17,107 nucleotides of DNA from Betaproteobacteria bacterium (GCA_025363575.1 JANYDM010000112.1:1-17107); one strand, 5' to 3'. Shown: positions 1 through 7,636, counted from the stretch's first letter. Numbers and translations are program-made. The notes: generated by a model from the letters alone, not told the origin.

Positions 1-362
1 GGCGCGAGGTCTTTGGCCGGATCGTAATTGAGCTTCGAGTAGAGCGAAGGACTGATCGCCACCAGCGGCGAGCTCAGGACTATTGTGTAGCCGTCCGGCG
101 GCGCCTTGGCTGCGAGTTCAAGACCGAGATTACCTCCCGCGCCCGGCCGCGTGTCCGCGATGAACTGCTGGCCCATCTGGTCGGAGAGCTTCTGCGCCAC
201 CGCGCGACCGAGCAGATCGGTCGGCCCGCCCGGCGGGAACGGAAATATCACGCGCACCGGCTTGACCGGATAAGTTTGCGCGAACGCGCTCATTGCATGC
301 CACGCAAGCATTCCTATCGCTAACGCTGCACTCGCGCGCCGGACACGCTGTAAATGGATCAT
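1..362 (-). CDS. Bug-family (TTT) periplasmic solute receptor, 5' part only
   Basis: The gene reads leftward and leaves the window, so only the first 120 codons are visible. The ATG at 362-360 is preceded by GGAGGA five bases upstream. The N-terminus is a signal peptide ending in AFAQ, followed by the Bug signature TYPVKPVRVIFPFPPGG, then the DTRPGAGGN loop, APPDGYT, and the start of the YDPAKDL segment. Known members are about 320 residues and are the periplasmic receptors of tripartite tricarboxylate transporters, binding carboxylates through the two-lobed cleft. The substrate cannot be told from this part. It is divergent from another Bug gene at 523, so the two probably share one control region. 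The family assignment is firm; the C-terminal half is not seen. Confidence 0.93.
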   Translation of the reverse strand, partial: MIHLQRVRRASAALAIGMLAWHAMSAFAQTYPVKPVRVIFPFPPGGPTDLLGRAVAQKLSDQMGQQFIADTRPGAGGNLGLELAAKAPPDGYTIVLSSPLVAISPSLYSKLNYDPAKDLA

Positions 363-522
363 GTTCGTCCTCCACGGATGCAACGTCGCTGCGCGACGCC
401 GGATTCCGTGCGGCATTGTGGCATATCCTCGCGCGCAGTCCAGCAGCGCCGGTCGCGCGCAGCGGGTGTGTTAAGATTTTTTCGTCCCGCTCGCTTGCAA
501 TAAATACATTAGAGAGCTGTCA
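363..522. promoter_or_regulatory. Divergent intergenic region between two Bug receptor genes
   Basis: This 160-base stretch separates two head-to-head receptor genes and must hold the promoters of both, unless the rightward gene is served from elsewhere. Its right end (about 470-510) is markedly richer in A/T than its surroundings. I could not find a well-spaced pair of sigma-70 hexamers. The AGAGAG at 511-516 is the likely ribosome binding site for the GTG start at 523. The promoter role is inferred from position only. Confidence 0.35.
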
Positions 523-1497
523 GTGCCCGCATCACGCTTACTCTGCCTGCTTGCCGGCGCAGCCGTAATTTTCGCGGCCGCGCCTGCCGCCGCGCAAAAT
601 TATCCCGCCAAACAAGTGCGCGTGATCGTGCCCTACCCGCCCGGCGGCGGCAACGACATCATCGCGCGCGCCGTCACCGACGAGCTGACGAAACGCACGG
701 GCCAGCAGTTCTTTGTCGACAACCGGCCGGGCGCGAGCACCATCATAGGTGCCGAACTCGCGATGAAGTCGCCGCCCGACGGCTACACACTGTTTGTATC
801 CAGCCAGACGACGCTCGCCATAGTGCCCAACCTCAAGACCAAGGTGCCGTATGACCCGGTGCGCGACTTCGAGCCGGTATCGATGCTCGCCACCCAACCT
901 TACCTCGTCGTCGCGCATCCATCGTTGCCGGCGCACAACGTTGCGCAACTGATTGCACTGGCGAAATCGCAGCCTGGCAAAATTGTTTACGCGTCATCGG
1001 GCATAGGCACCGGCGGCCATCTGTCGGGCGAGCTCTTCAAGATGATGACACACACCGACATGCTCCACGTGCCGTACCGCGGCGGGGCGCAGGCGGTCAC
1101 CGATCTCACCGGCGGCCACGTGTCGGTGATGTTCGCGACCATGAGTTCCGTTTACCAGCAGGCCATGAGCGGTCGTGTGCGGCCGATCGCTATTACGTCA
1201 GCCAGGCGTTCGCCAGCGGCGCCGCGGGTGCCGACCGTTGCCGAAAGCGGCGTGCCCGGTTACGAAACCGTGCAGTGGATTGCGATGTCGGGTCCACGCG
1301 GCATGCCGAAATCAGTAGTCGACAAGCTGCACGCGGAATTGGTCGCCGGCAATAAATCGCCCGAGCTGCGCGAGCGGCTGTCGTCGCAGGGTTACGAGCC
1401 CGAAGTCTGCACGCCCCAGCAGCTCGGTGATTACATCAAATTAGAGTTCGCACGATTTGGCAAACTGATGCGCGCGATCAATCTCAAGGACGAATAG
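523..1497 (+). CDS. Bug-family (TTT) periplasmic solute receptor
   Basis: This 324-residue protein has the usual Bug length. It starts with GTG, with AGAGAG six bases upstream. Residues 1-24 form a signal peptide (hydrophobic core, AAAQ cleavage region). After it come the family blocks in order: YPAKQVRVIVPYPPGG, VDNRPGAST, SPPDGYTL, YDPVRDFEPV, HPSLPAHNVAQLIALAK, ASSGIGTGGHLSGELF, VPYRGGAQAVTDLTGG and the VPTVAESGVPGYE segment. The protein should bind a carboxylate in the periplasm. No TctA/TctB membrane subunits are nearby, so it would have to share a permease encoded elsewhere or act as a sensor. It is the first gene of a same-strand train; the TRAP-type receptor starts 8 bases after its stop. 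The ligand is unknown. Confidence 0.95.
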   Translation: MPASRLLCLLAGAAVIFAAAPAAAQNYPAKQVRVIVPYPPGGGNDIIARAVTDELTKRTGQQFFVDNRPGASTIIGAELAMKSPPDGYTLFVSSQTTLAIVPNLKTKVPYDPVRDFEPVSMLATQPYLVVAHPSLPAHNVAQLIALAKSQPGKIVYASSGIGTGGHLSGELFKMMTHTDMLHVPYRGGAQAVTDLTGGHVSVMFATMSSVYQQAMSGRVRPIAITSARRSPAAPRVPTVAESGVPGYETVQWIAMSGPRGMPKSVVDKLHAELVAGNKSPELRERLSSQGYEPEVCTPQQLGDYIKLEFARFGKLMRAINLKDE

Positions 1498-1505
1498 ACA
1501 AAACT

Positions 1506-2444
1506 ATGGCGACACAGATTTGCATGGGCGGCTACGGGCCGCCGACCACCACGCACAGCCGCGCCATCAAGATGATCGGCGACAACCTCATCGCGCAGTT
1601 CGGCAGCGAGGTTGATATCAAGTATGTGTGGAACGTGATGGACTTCGGCTACAAGGGCGAAGAAGTGCTGTGGATGAGCGAGCGCGGCATTTTGACTGTC
1701 GCCTATCAGTCGACGAGCTATCTCACCGCGCGCGTGCCCGAGCTCGAATTCGCCGACCTGCCGTTTCTCTTCGGAAGTCTTGCGGACGCGCGTGCGGCTA
1801 TGGACGGCGCGCTCGGCGAATATCTCAGCCGCAGGATCGAGGAACGCGTGCCGGGCTACAAAATGCTCGGCTATTTCGAAAACGGCTACCGGCACATCTC
1901 GAACCGTCTGCGCCCTGTCCATCTTCCCGCGGACTTGCGCGGCATGACGATACGCTCGCTGCCGAGCCAGATGCACAGCCGCACCTACGAAATGCTGGGC
2001 GCCACACCGCTGATCATGGATTTGAAGCCAGCGATAACGGCGATTACTCAAGGCAAGCTCGACGCGCAGGAAAACCCGCTCGCCAACACCGTCGATTATG
2101 GCGTGCACAAGTTTCACCGCTATCACACACTGACGGGCCACAGCTATCTGTCGCGCGGCATCTATTGCAACCGGGCGGCATTCGAGAGCTGGCCGGCCCT
2201 ATTGCAGGAAGCGATGCTGAAGGCCACGCGCGCGGCCGTGCTGGCGCAGCGCAATCTCGCCGTGCGCGAAGAAGAAGTCGCCCGCCAGGCGATACTCGAT
2301 GCCGGCGGTGAGATCGTCGAGCTGACCGCGGCCGAGCGCGCCGCGTTCGTCGATGCAATCAAACCGCTGCATGACGAAGCGCGCGGCCGTTTCGGCAAGG
2401 CGTTCGCGTTATTGGAAGCAACGCGCGCGGGCAAGGTAAAATAA
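1506..2444 (+). CDS. TRAP-type (DctP family) solute-binding protein lacking a signal peptide
   Basis: This 312-residue protein matches the DctP/SBP_bac_7 pattern of TRAP transporter receptors. It has an N-terminal strand followed by a THSRAIKMIGDNL helix, the PELEFADLPFLF segment, the RGMTIRSLPS block with the conserved carboxylate-binding arginine at Arg150, and the GKLDAQENPLAN block around residues 183-194. The C-terminal half is helical, as in the family. It begins directly at what is normally the mature N-terminus: residues 1-20 contain no hydrophobic export signal, and reading the same frame upstream gives only polar codons inside the previous gene. Spacing to the upstream Bug stop is 8 bases, suggesting translational coupling; AAGGA at 1486-1490 is a distant SD. 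TRAP membrane subunits (DctQ/DctM) are absent. It may be cytoplasmic, or a receptor that lost its leader. Confidence 0.88.
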   Translation: MATQICMGGYGPPTTTHSRAIKMIGDNLIAQFGSEVDIKYVWNVMDFGYKGEEVLWMSERGILTVAYQSTSYLTARVPELEFADLPFLFGSLADARAAMDGALGEYLSRRIEERVPGYKMLGYFENGYRHISNRLRPVHLPADLRGMTIRSLPSQMHSRTYEMLGATPLIMDLKPAITAITQGKLDAQENPLANTVDYGVHKFHRYHTLTGHSYLSRGIYCNRAAFESWPALLQEAMLKATRAAVLAQRNLAVREEEVARQAILDAGGEIVELTAAERAAFVDAIKPLHDEARGRFGKAFALLEATRAGKVK

Positions 2445-2495
2445 AAGTCCCCGCGAGAACAACAATCGCAAGCGGCGCCGTGCACGGTTTTTACC

Positions 2496-2502
2496 GGAGG
2501 AG
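2496..2502 (+). promoter_or_regulatory. Shine-Dalgarno GGAGGAG fixing the start at 2507
   Basis: GGAGGAG lies four bases before ATG 2507. The frame stays open back to a GTG at 2480, but this strong site and the signal peptide beginning at 2507 make 2507 the start. Confidence 0.85.
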
Positions 2503-2506
2503 AAAC

Positions 2507-3502
2507 ATGAAAGCTATTGGAAGCGCGCGTCATGCCGCCAGCGCAAACGTGCTGATCGCATGCGCCGTCGCCGCGTTGACAGCGGGCATCGCACCCGCCT
2601 GCGCGCAAAACTATCCGGCAAAACCCATACGTGTAATCGTGCCATATCCGCCCGGCGGGACATCCGACATCCTGACCCGCTTGATCGGCGCCAAGCTCAC
2701 CGAAAGCTGGGGCCAGCAGGTACTGGCGGACAACCGCACCGGCGCCGGCGGCAACATCGCGGCGGAGATGACCGCGCGCGCGGCGCCCGACGGCTACACG
2801 CTGATGCTGACGGACATCGGCAATTTCATCTCGACCTCTATCCTGTATTCAAAACTGCCATTCGACGTGCTGCGCGACTTTGCGCCGGTGATTACCGTGT
2901 CGTACTCGCCGCACTTGCTGTCCACGCATCCGAGCGTGCCGGTGAAAACAACGAAGGATCTGATCGCGCTGGCGAAGTCCAAGCCGGGCAAGCTCAATTT
3001 CGCGACCAACCTCGGCGGCATGCCGCATCTGGCGGCGCTCAGTTTCGCGCAGCGCGCCGGCATCGACTGGGTCTACATTCCGACCAAGGGCGGACCCGCT
3101 TCGACCTATGCAGTCGCGACTGGCGATGCGGATGTCATGTTCCTCGGCATGCTGCAGACGCTGCCGCACGTCAACTCGGGCAAGGTGAAAGTGATCGCCA
3201 CCTCGGGCGAGCAACGCCAGCCGACGCTGCCGGACACGCCGACCGTCGCTGAAACACTGCCGGGTTTCGTAACCGGCACATGGCAAGGCGTCCTGGCGCC
3301 CGTCAAGGTGCCGCCGGAAGTGATTGCGAAGTTGCACGCCGAAATTTCGCGCATTCTCAAATTACCCGACGTCAAAGAAATCCTCCTGTCGCAAGGCACC
3401 ACGCCCCTCGCCACCGGCCCGCAGGAAACCAGCCGCTGGCTGGCGACGGAGAAAGAGCGCTGGACCAAAGTCATCAGGGACAGCGGGTTCAGGCTCGAGT
3501 GA
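2507..3502 (+). CDS. Bug-family (TTT) periplasmic solute receptor
   Basis: The protein has 331 residues. Its signal peptide is long (about 34 residues, ending near PACAQ). The Bug blocks follow: YPAKPIRVIVPYPPGG, ADNRTGAGGNIA, RAAPDGYTLM, FDVLRDFAPV, HPSVPVKTTKDLIALAK, KPGKLNFAT, PHLAALSF and TPTVAETLPGF. The lobe-2 block that usually reads VPYKGGAQA is IPTKGGPAST here, followed by ATGDADVMF in place of the usual DLxxGxV, so its ligand contacts may differ from those of the other Bug proteins in the window. The stop codon overlaps the ATG of the next receptor (TGATG), which indicates a co-translated pair. It lies 62 bases after the TRAP-type gene. No TTT permease is present. Confidence 0.95.
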   Translation: MKAIGSARHAASANVLIACAVAALTAGIAPACAQNYPAKPIRVIVPYPPGGTSDILTRLIGAKLTESWGQQVLADNRTGAGGNIAAEMTARAAPDGYTLMLTDIGNFISTSILYSKLPFDVLRDFAPVITVSYSPHLLSTHPSVPVKTTKDLIALAKSKPGKLNFATNLGGMPHLAALSFAQRAGIDWVYIPTKGGPASTYAVATGDADVMFLGMLQTLPHVNSGKVKVIATSGEQRQPTLPDTPTVAETLPGFVTGTWQGVLAPVKVPPEVIAKLHAEISRILKLPDVKEILLSQGTTPLATGPQETSRWLATEKERWTKVIRDSGFRLE

Positions 3503-4314
3503 TGCGCACGTCACGCGCCATTGCCGCCATGGTCGCGCTGGCCGGCGTGTGCTTGAGCGCGGCGTGCGTGCACACGCCATCGATTTCTCCCGCGGCACGC
3601 AGCGAACTGGCGTCGACCGGCACGCTGCGCGCAGGCATCAACTACGGCAACGTGGTGCTCGCGACTAAAGACTCCGCGAGCGGCGAACTCAAAGGCGTGC
3701 ACGTCGATCTGGCGCGCGAGCTCGCCGCACGCGCAGGTGTTGCCGTCGAGCTGATCGGCTATGACACCGCGGGCGGCATGGTCGACGCGCTCAAGAGCGG
3801 CGCGCTTGACGTCGCCCTCTTGTCGGCCGAGCCCGCGCGCGCAGGTGAAATCAACTTCAGCCCCGCGTACGTGGACATCGACGCGACGTATCTCGTGCCT
3901 GCCGGCTCGCCCATACGCGATGTTGCCGACATCGACCGCGCAGGCACGCGCGTCGCGATCGCCGGCAAGAGCGCGTATGAATTTTTTCTCAGCCGCACGC
4001 TCAAGCAGGCGCAACTCGTGCCGGGGCCCGGCACCTTCGGTGCTTACGATGTGTTCGTGGCGGGCAAGCTCGACGCGCTGGTCGGCATCCGGCCGCGCCT
4101 CGTGATCGAAGCGGAAAAGCTGCCGGGCTCACGCGTGCTGGCCGGCCGCTTCATGGCCATCGAGCAGACCATTGCCAGCCCCAAAGGCCGCGACGCCGCC
4201 GCTCGTTACATCCGCGAATTCGTCGAGGACGCCAAAGCGTCCGGCCTCGTCGCGCGCATGCTAGCGGAGCACGCCGTGCGCGGTGTGACTGTTTCGCCCG
4301 AGGCGACCCCGTAG
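3502..4314 (+). CDS. ABC-type SBP_bac_3 family solute-binding protein (probable lipoprotein or periplasmic)
   Basis: This 270-residue protein starts at ATG 3502, overlapping the TGA of the preceding Bug gene by one base. The frame stays open further upstream, but only inside that gene. A hydrophobic leader ends in LSAAC (Cys22), a weak lipobox, so it may be lipid-anchored. The SBP_bac_3 pattern follows: STGTLRAGINYG, ELKGVHVDLARELAARAGV, MVDALKSGALDVALL, INFSPAYVDIDATYLVPAGS, the hinge with GTRVAIAGKSAYEFF, and the C-terminal YDVFVAGKLDALVG. The usual arginine in the ligand-gripping region is not obvious (EPARAGEINFS in place of T.eR...v.FS). Methanol dehydrogenase clusters often carry an SBP_bac_3 gene (MxaJ/XoxJ) next to the dehydrogenase, and this gene lies two genes upstream of a quinoprotein. 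It lacks the CADPNN-type N-terminal motif I associate with MxaJ, so that role is only a possibility. Confidence 0.88.
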   Translation: MRTSRAIAAMVALAGVCLSAACVHTPSISPAARSELASTGTLRAGINYGNVVLATKDSASGELKGVHVDLARELAARAGVAVELIGYDTAGGMVDALKSGALDVALLSAEPARAGEINFSPAYVDIDATYLVPAGSPIRDVADIDRAGTRVAIAGKSAYEFFLSRTLKQAQLVPGPGTFGAYDVFVAGKLDALVGIRPRLVIEAEKLPGSRVLAGRFMAIEQTIASPKGRDAAARYIREFVEDAKASGLVARMLAEHAVRGVTVSPEATP

Positions 4315-4365
4315 GCGTACGCACTCGATAGGTATAAGCTGTCGCTGCAGCACCAATAAAACTCA

Positions 4366-4373
4366 GGGGGAGG
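4366..4373 (+). promoter_or_regulatory. Shine-Dalgarno GGGGGAGG before the NIPSNAP gene
   Basis: GGGGGAGG is followed by C and then two ATG codons in tandem (4375 and 4378). The first ATG is only one base from the site and the second is four, so the second is the better placed start. The protein differs by one Met. Confidence 0.6.
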
Positions 4374-4377
4374 CATG

Positions 4378-4785
4378 ATGTTCAGACGGATTCTGCAGAT
4401 TTTTATTTTCGTCGCCGTCGCTTTCGCGATTGCGATGCCCGCGCAGGCCCAATCGACGGCGCGCGTTTTCGAACTGCGCACCTACACGACCAACGACGGC
4501 AAGCTGAACGACCTGGTCAATCGCTTTCGCGATCACACCGTGCGCATATTCGCCCGTCACGACATGGTCAGCATCGGCTACTGGATACCGAAAGAACAAC
4601 CCAACACGCTGATTTACATCCTCGCCCATCCGAGCAGCACGGCCGCCGCCAAAAACTGGGACGAGTTCCGCAAAGATCCCGAGTGGGTAACGGCGCGCAC
4701 GGCGTCCGAAGTCAATGGGACCATACTGGCCAAGCCGCCGGTATCCGTCTATATGGATCCGACCGCTTTTTCCGCATTGAAATAA
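4378..4785 (+). CDS. Exported NIPSNAP-family protein
   Basis: This protein has 135 residues (136 if the first of two tandem ATGs is used). A signal peptide runs to about residue 25 (AMPAQAQ). The rest is one NIPSNAP domain, a ferredoxin-like alpha/beta barrel fold: VFELRTYTTNDGKLNDLVNR, the helix with FRDHTVRIFARHDM, SIGYWIPKEQPNTLIYILAH, and the NWDEFRKDPEW helix. Bacterial members are of unknown biochemical role. The fold resembles small antibiotic-monooxygenase-like dimers, and they often sit beside catabolic enzymes. Here it lies 28 bases before the quinoprotein dehydrogenase and is probably co-transcribed with it. An export signal is unusual for a simple cytosolic NIPSNAP and fits a periplasmic role alongside the dehydrogenase. 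Confidence 0.88.
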   Translation: MFRRILQIFIFVAVAFAIAMPAQAQSTARVFELRTYTTNDGKLNDLVNRFRDHTVRIFARHDMVSIGYWIPKEQPNTLIYILAHPSSTAAAKNWDEFRKDPEWVTARTASEVNGTILAKPPVSVYMDPTAFSALK

Positions 4786-4813
4786 AGCTAAACACCATCA
4801 AAGGGGGAACACC

Positions 4814-6550
4814 ATGCAGTTGAAGAAAATTGCCGCCGCCATTGCGCTCGGGTTCGCATGCAACGCGGGCGCCGCGGATTACACGATGACGGTCACGAAG
4901 GATCGCCTGCTCAATGCGCAAAACGAGCCGCAGAACTGGCTCATGATGAACGGCGACTACGGCTCGCAGCGCTATTCCAAGCTCACGCAGATCAACCGCG
5001 ACACGGTGAAAAACCTGCGCATGGTGTGGGGGATCGCGCTCGGCGGCATGCAGGACGTCGCCGCCAACGGACCGGAGGCCGAAGTCAATCCGCTGATCGA
5101 CAACGGCTTCATGTACACGACGGACGGCTGGGGCACGGTCTACAAGATAGACGCGCGCAACCCGAACAAGGGCGACTTCGTGTGGATTGTCGATCCGGGC
5201 GTCACGCACAAAGGCAACATCTCGCGCTCGCGCGGCATCGCGCTATGGGAAGACCTCGTCATCGCCAATCTCCCCGACGGCCGGGTCATCGCGATCAATC
5301 GCGACAAGGGCGAAATCGTGTGGGACAAAAAAATTCTCGTCGCCAACGAGTTCGGCAAGATGGAACGCTTCTTCGCCGCGCCGATCACCGCCGATGGCAA
5401 GGTCATCATCGCGAATGGAGCAGGCGACGGCAAGACGCGCGGCTGGATCGCAGCGCTGGACGTGCGCACCGGCAATGAGCTGTGGCGCTGGTACGCCGTT
5501 CCCGCGCCCGGCGAGCCCGGCAGCGAAACGTGGAAAGACAAAAACCAGGCGTGGAAAACCGGCGGCGGCGGCCTGTGGCAGACCGGCTCGTACGACCCCG
5601 TCACCAAACTCACGATCTGGGGCACCGGCAACCCGATTCCGCAGTACGATCCGCAGGCGCGCGCCGGCGACAACCTGTATACCAACTCCGCGGTCGCGGT
5701 CAACGTCGACACCGGCAAGCTCGCGTGGTATTTCCAGTACACGCCGAACGACTCGTGGGATTACGATGAAGTCGGCATCCACATGCTGCACGACGCGCAG
5801 ATCAACGGCCAGACGCGCAAGGTCGTCACCCACTTCGCGCGCAACGGCTTCTTTTATACGCTCGACCGCACGAACGGAAAATTCATCAAGGCCGACCAGT
5901 ACGTGAACGAGGTCAACTGGACCAAGGGCATCAATCCCAAGACCGGCATGCCCGTCGAGTACGATCCCAAGCTCGACGTGCAGGTTTACAACCCGGTCGC
6001 GCGCTCGCTGCGCGGCGATCCGATGAAGAAGACCTGCCCGACCTGGCACGGCGGCATCGCGCATCAGCCGACTGCGTTCAATCCGGTGAAGAACATCGCG
6101 TACGGCGCCGGCACTGAAGGCTGCTTCACGCAAAACGGCGCAGAGGTCCGCTACATCAAAGGGGGCGGCGACATCGACGAAAAGGCGAGTGACAAGCGCA
6201 CTTACACGAGCGATCTCTACTACGGCTCGGTCACGGCGTTCGACACGACGAAACACAAAGTCGTCGCCAAAGCCGTCACTGACATCGAAGTGCGCTCGGG
6301 CACCATCGCAACGGCGGGCGGCCTCGTGTTCAGCGCGCTGCAGGACGGCTGGGTCGTTGCCTACAACGACGACACGCTCGAAGAAATGTGGCGCTTCAAT
6401 GTCGGCACGCCGCTGAAAGGCGCGCCCGTCACCTACTCGATCGGCGGCAAGCAGTACATCGCCGTGCAGACCAGCGGCCGCCACCTGCACCCGAAGAAGT
6501 TCGACAAGCTCGAGAACTCAAGCTATCTGTTTGTGTTTGCGCTGAACTAA
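4814..6550 (+). CDS. Periplasmic PQQ-dependent alcohol dehydrogenase, lanthanide-type signature
   Basis: This 578-residue quinoprotein would oxidise a primary alcohol (or aldehyde) in the periplasm and pass electrons to a c-type cytochrome. GGGGGA precedes the ATG, and residues 1-20 are a signal peptide (GAA|DYT). Beta-propeller W-motifs recur through the chain (DGRVIAINRDKGEIVW, IAALDVRTGNELW, VAVNVDTGKLAW, WVVAYNDDTLEEMW). Visible active-site elements are Glu90, WGTGNP with Asn273, SWDYDE with the catalytic Asp316 and Asp318, and RNGFFYTLDRTNGK. An Asp two residues after the catalytic Asp is the mark of lanthanide-dependent enzymes (XoxF, PedH type). Two oddities: the CC vicinal disulfide region reads GNISRSRGIALW with no cysteine, and the GAE metal-ligand position reads GAGD (Asp205 in place of Glu, by my alignment). 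A single-domain enzyme with no cytochrome fusion. The substrate is unknown. Confidence 0.95.
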   Translation: MQLKKIAAAIALGFACNAGAADYTMTVTKDRLLNAQNEPQNWLMMNGDYGSQRYSKLTQINRDTVKNLRMVWGIALGGMQDVAANGPEAEVNPLIDNGFMYTTDGWGTVYKIDARNPNKGDFVWIVDPGVTHKGNISRSRGIALWEDLVIANLPDGRVIAINRDKGEIVWDKKILVANEFGKMERFFAAPITADGKVIIANGAGDGKTRGWIAALDVRTGNELWRWYAVPAPGEPGSETWKDKNQAWKTGGGGLWQTGSYDPVTKLTIWGTGNPIPQYDPQARAGDNLYTNSAVAVNVDTGKLAWYFQYTPNDSWDYDEVGIHMLHDAQINGQTRKVVTHFARNGFFYTLDRTNGKFIKADQYVNEVNWTKGINPKTGMPVEYDPKLDVQVYNPVARSLRGDPMKKTCPTWHGGIAHQPTAFNPVKNIAYGAGTEGCFTQNGAEVRYIKGGGDIDEKASDKRTYTSDLYYGSVTAFDTTKHKVVAKAVTDIEVRSGTIATAGGLVFSALQDGWVVAYNDDTLEEMWRFNVGTPLKGAPVTYSIGGKQYIAVQTSGRHLHPKKFDKLENSSYLFVFALN

Positions 6551-6570
6551 AAAAAGTTGCTGCTCAAGAG

Positions 6571-6601
6571 CCCTTCCCCGTGATGCGGGGAGGGTTTTTT
6601 T
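6571..6601 (+). terminator. Rho-independent terminator after the PQQ dehydrogenase
   Basis: CCCTTCCCCG (6571-6580) pairs with CGGGGAGGG (6586-6594), with one bulged T and the loop TGATG, followed by seven T residues (6595-6601). It lies 20 bases after the dehydrogenase stop and ends the receptor/dehydrogenase train. Confidence 0.93.
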
Positions 6602-6619
6602 GGCCCGGGGTCCTTCATT

Positions 6620-7096
6620 ATGACTATCGAACATAATCCATACGAGGCACCGAAAGCAGCATTGCCTGATCTGCCCGACCCCAGCGGTCGCCCTGGTTGG
6701 GTCTGGGTTATCGTCATCTTCTACGCGTTGGGAATCGTGGGCACGCTCATCTCAACCATCGCGGTGCTGGCGGGCCGACCTCTTGGCGGCCAGGCCGCGA
6801 GCTCCTATTTGAGTAATCTTACGACGCTCGATCACGTTTTTTCGCTCATCGTTGCAAGCGTTTCCGCGTTGGGTACGATAGCGCTGTTTCGAATGAAGCG
6901 ACGCGCGCTCCACTTCCTTCTGGCGGTTTTCCTCTTAAGCGTCGCTAATTTCGGTATCAATGTTGCGCTGCGTCCCGCTTATCGCGCGATGTTCGACCAG
7001 GTCGGCTATTGGGGTCTTATTGCCGGATGGGCGATCAACATCGCAATCGTGCTGTACGTCTGGAGGCTGCAGACGAAAGGGTTGCTTCGGGCGTAA
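6620..7096 (+). CDS. Small integral membrane protein with NPYEAP N-terminus, function unknown
   Basis: This 158-residue protein has four predicted membrane segments: about residues 28-50 (WVWVIVIFYALGIVGTLIS), 72-91 (VFSLIVASVSALGTIALF), 95-116 (ALHFLLAVFLLSVANFGI) and 128-149 (YWGLIAGWAINIAIVLYVW). The short cytosolic tail contains NPYEAP near the start. That NPY.AP tail is common to many small bacterial membrane proteins of unknown role, and no catalytic motif is visible. It begins 18 bases after the terminator of the dehydrogenase train, so it needs its own promoter or readthrough; no convincing SD precedes the ATG (CGGGG is about 14 bases upstream). Its codon use is less GC-biased than its neighbours', suggesting a different history or weak expression. 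Confidence 0.75.
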   Translation: MTIEHNPYEAPKAALPDLPDPSGRPGWVWVIVIFYALGIVGTLISTIAVLAGRPLGGQAASSYLSNLTTLDHVFSLIVASVSALGTIALFRMKRRALHFLLAVFLLSVANFGINVALRPAYRAMFDQVGYWGLIAGWAINIAIVLYVWRLQTKGLLRA

Positions 7097-7348
7097 CCCG
7101 ACTGGAGCTCCAGCGTAGCTCAGAGCGCCGCCTTGACGCCGAAAGCGTGCCGCATGTACTGCAGCGACGTAGTCGCACGCGGTGACTGACCGTCCGGTCG
7201 AAGATGACGCGGTGCAAACATTGCTCGCTCGTGCATTTCACTGTAAAAATTACATTTGCTTCAATCAACCAAATGGCGGCTTCGCATATCAACTACACTA
7301 GCAACGCCAACCCCGCCATTTCTATCAACATTATTTAGAAAGAAGATC

Positions 7349-7624
7349 ATGAAAACATTCATCGGAATGATCGCACTGGTTCTTGCATCCCTATCTTTCA
7401 CGCACGCAGCAGAAACCGTGGGCGATAAAGCGCATGAAGCGAAAACGGATGCCGTGGAAGCCAAGCGCGAAGCCGGTAAGGACATCCGCCACGCCGGCCG
7501 CGAAGTGAAGGCAACCGGTCGCAAGGCGCGCCAAGCCGTGATAACCCGCTGTGCCGATGGCCGTCATACGGTAAAAGGCAAATCTGGATGCGCGCGTCAT
7601 GGCGGAGTACGCGATCCCAAGTAA
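7349..7624 (+). CDS. Small exported basic protein with C-terminal C-DG...GC..HGGV motif
   Basis: This 91-residue protein starts at ATG 7349, with GAAAGAAG just upstream; the frame is open earlier but has no leader there. Residues 1-20 are a signal peptide (THAAET). The middle (about 23-65) is a highly charged, Ala/Lys-rich helix of the DKAHEAKTDAVEAKREAGKD kind. The C-terminal 25 residues hold two cysteines in RCADGRHTVKGKSGCARHGG, followed by VRDPK. That tail resembles the DUF3761-type motif (C-DG ... G-C..HGGV), which has no established function; the assignment is by eye. It stands alone, preceded by a 252-base intergenic region (7097-7348) in which I see no clear element, and is convergent with the cytochrome gene. 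Confidence 0.72.
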   Translation: MKTFIGMIALVLASLSFTHAAETVGDKAHEAKTDAVEAKREAGKDIRHAGREVKATGRKARQAVITRCADGRHTVKGKSGCARHGGVRDPK

Positions 7625-7636
7625 GACAGGCGGATT

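Noticed and set aside
2426..2455. An inverted repeat CGCGGG...CCCGCG around the TRAP-type stop as a terminator
   Set aside because: The loop is 18 bases, the stem only six pairs, and there is no T-run; the next gene follows closely with its own SD.
3280..3501. An upstream extension of the SBP_bac_3 gene into the Bug gene
   Set aside because: The extension is a shadow of the Bug coding frame. The leader begins at ATG 3502, coupled to the preceding stop.
3502..4314. Firm naming of the SBP_bac_3 protein as XoxJ/MxaJ
   Set aside because: Position is suggestive, but the N-terminal motif typical of that group is not seen, so only the general family is called.
5243..6490. A 415-codon open frame on the minus strand opposite the PQQ dehydrogenase
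   Set aside because: It is antisense to a clear quinoprotein; its composition (Arg/Val/Asp-rich, no motif) is the usual shadow of GC-rich codon use.
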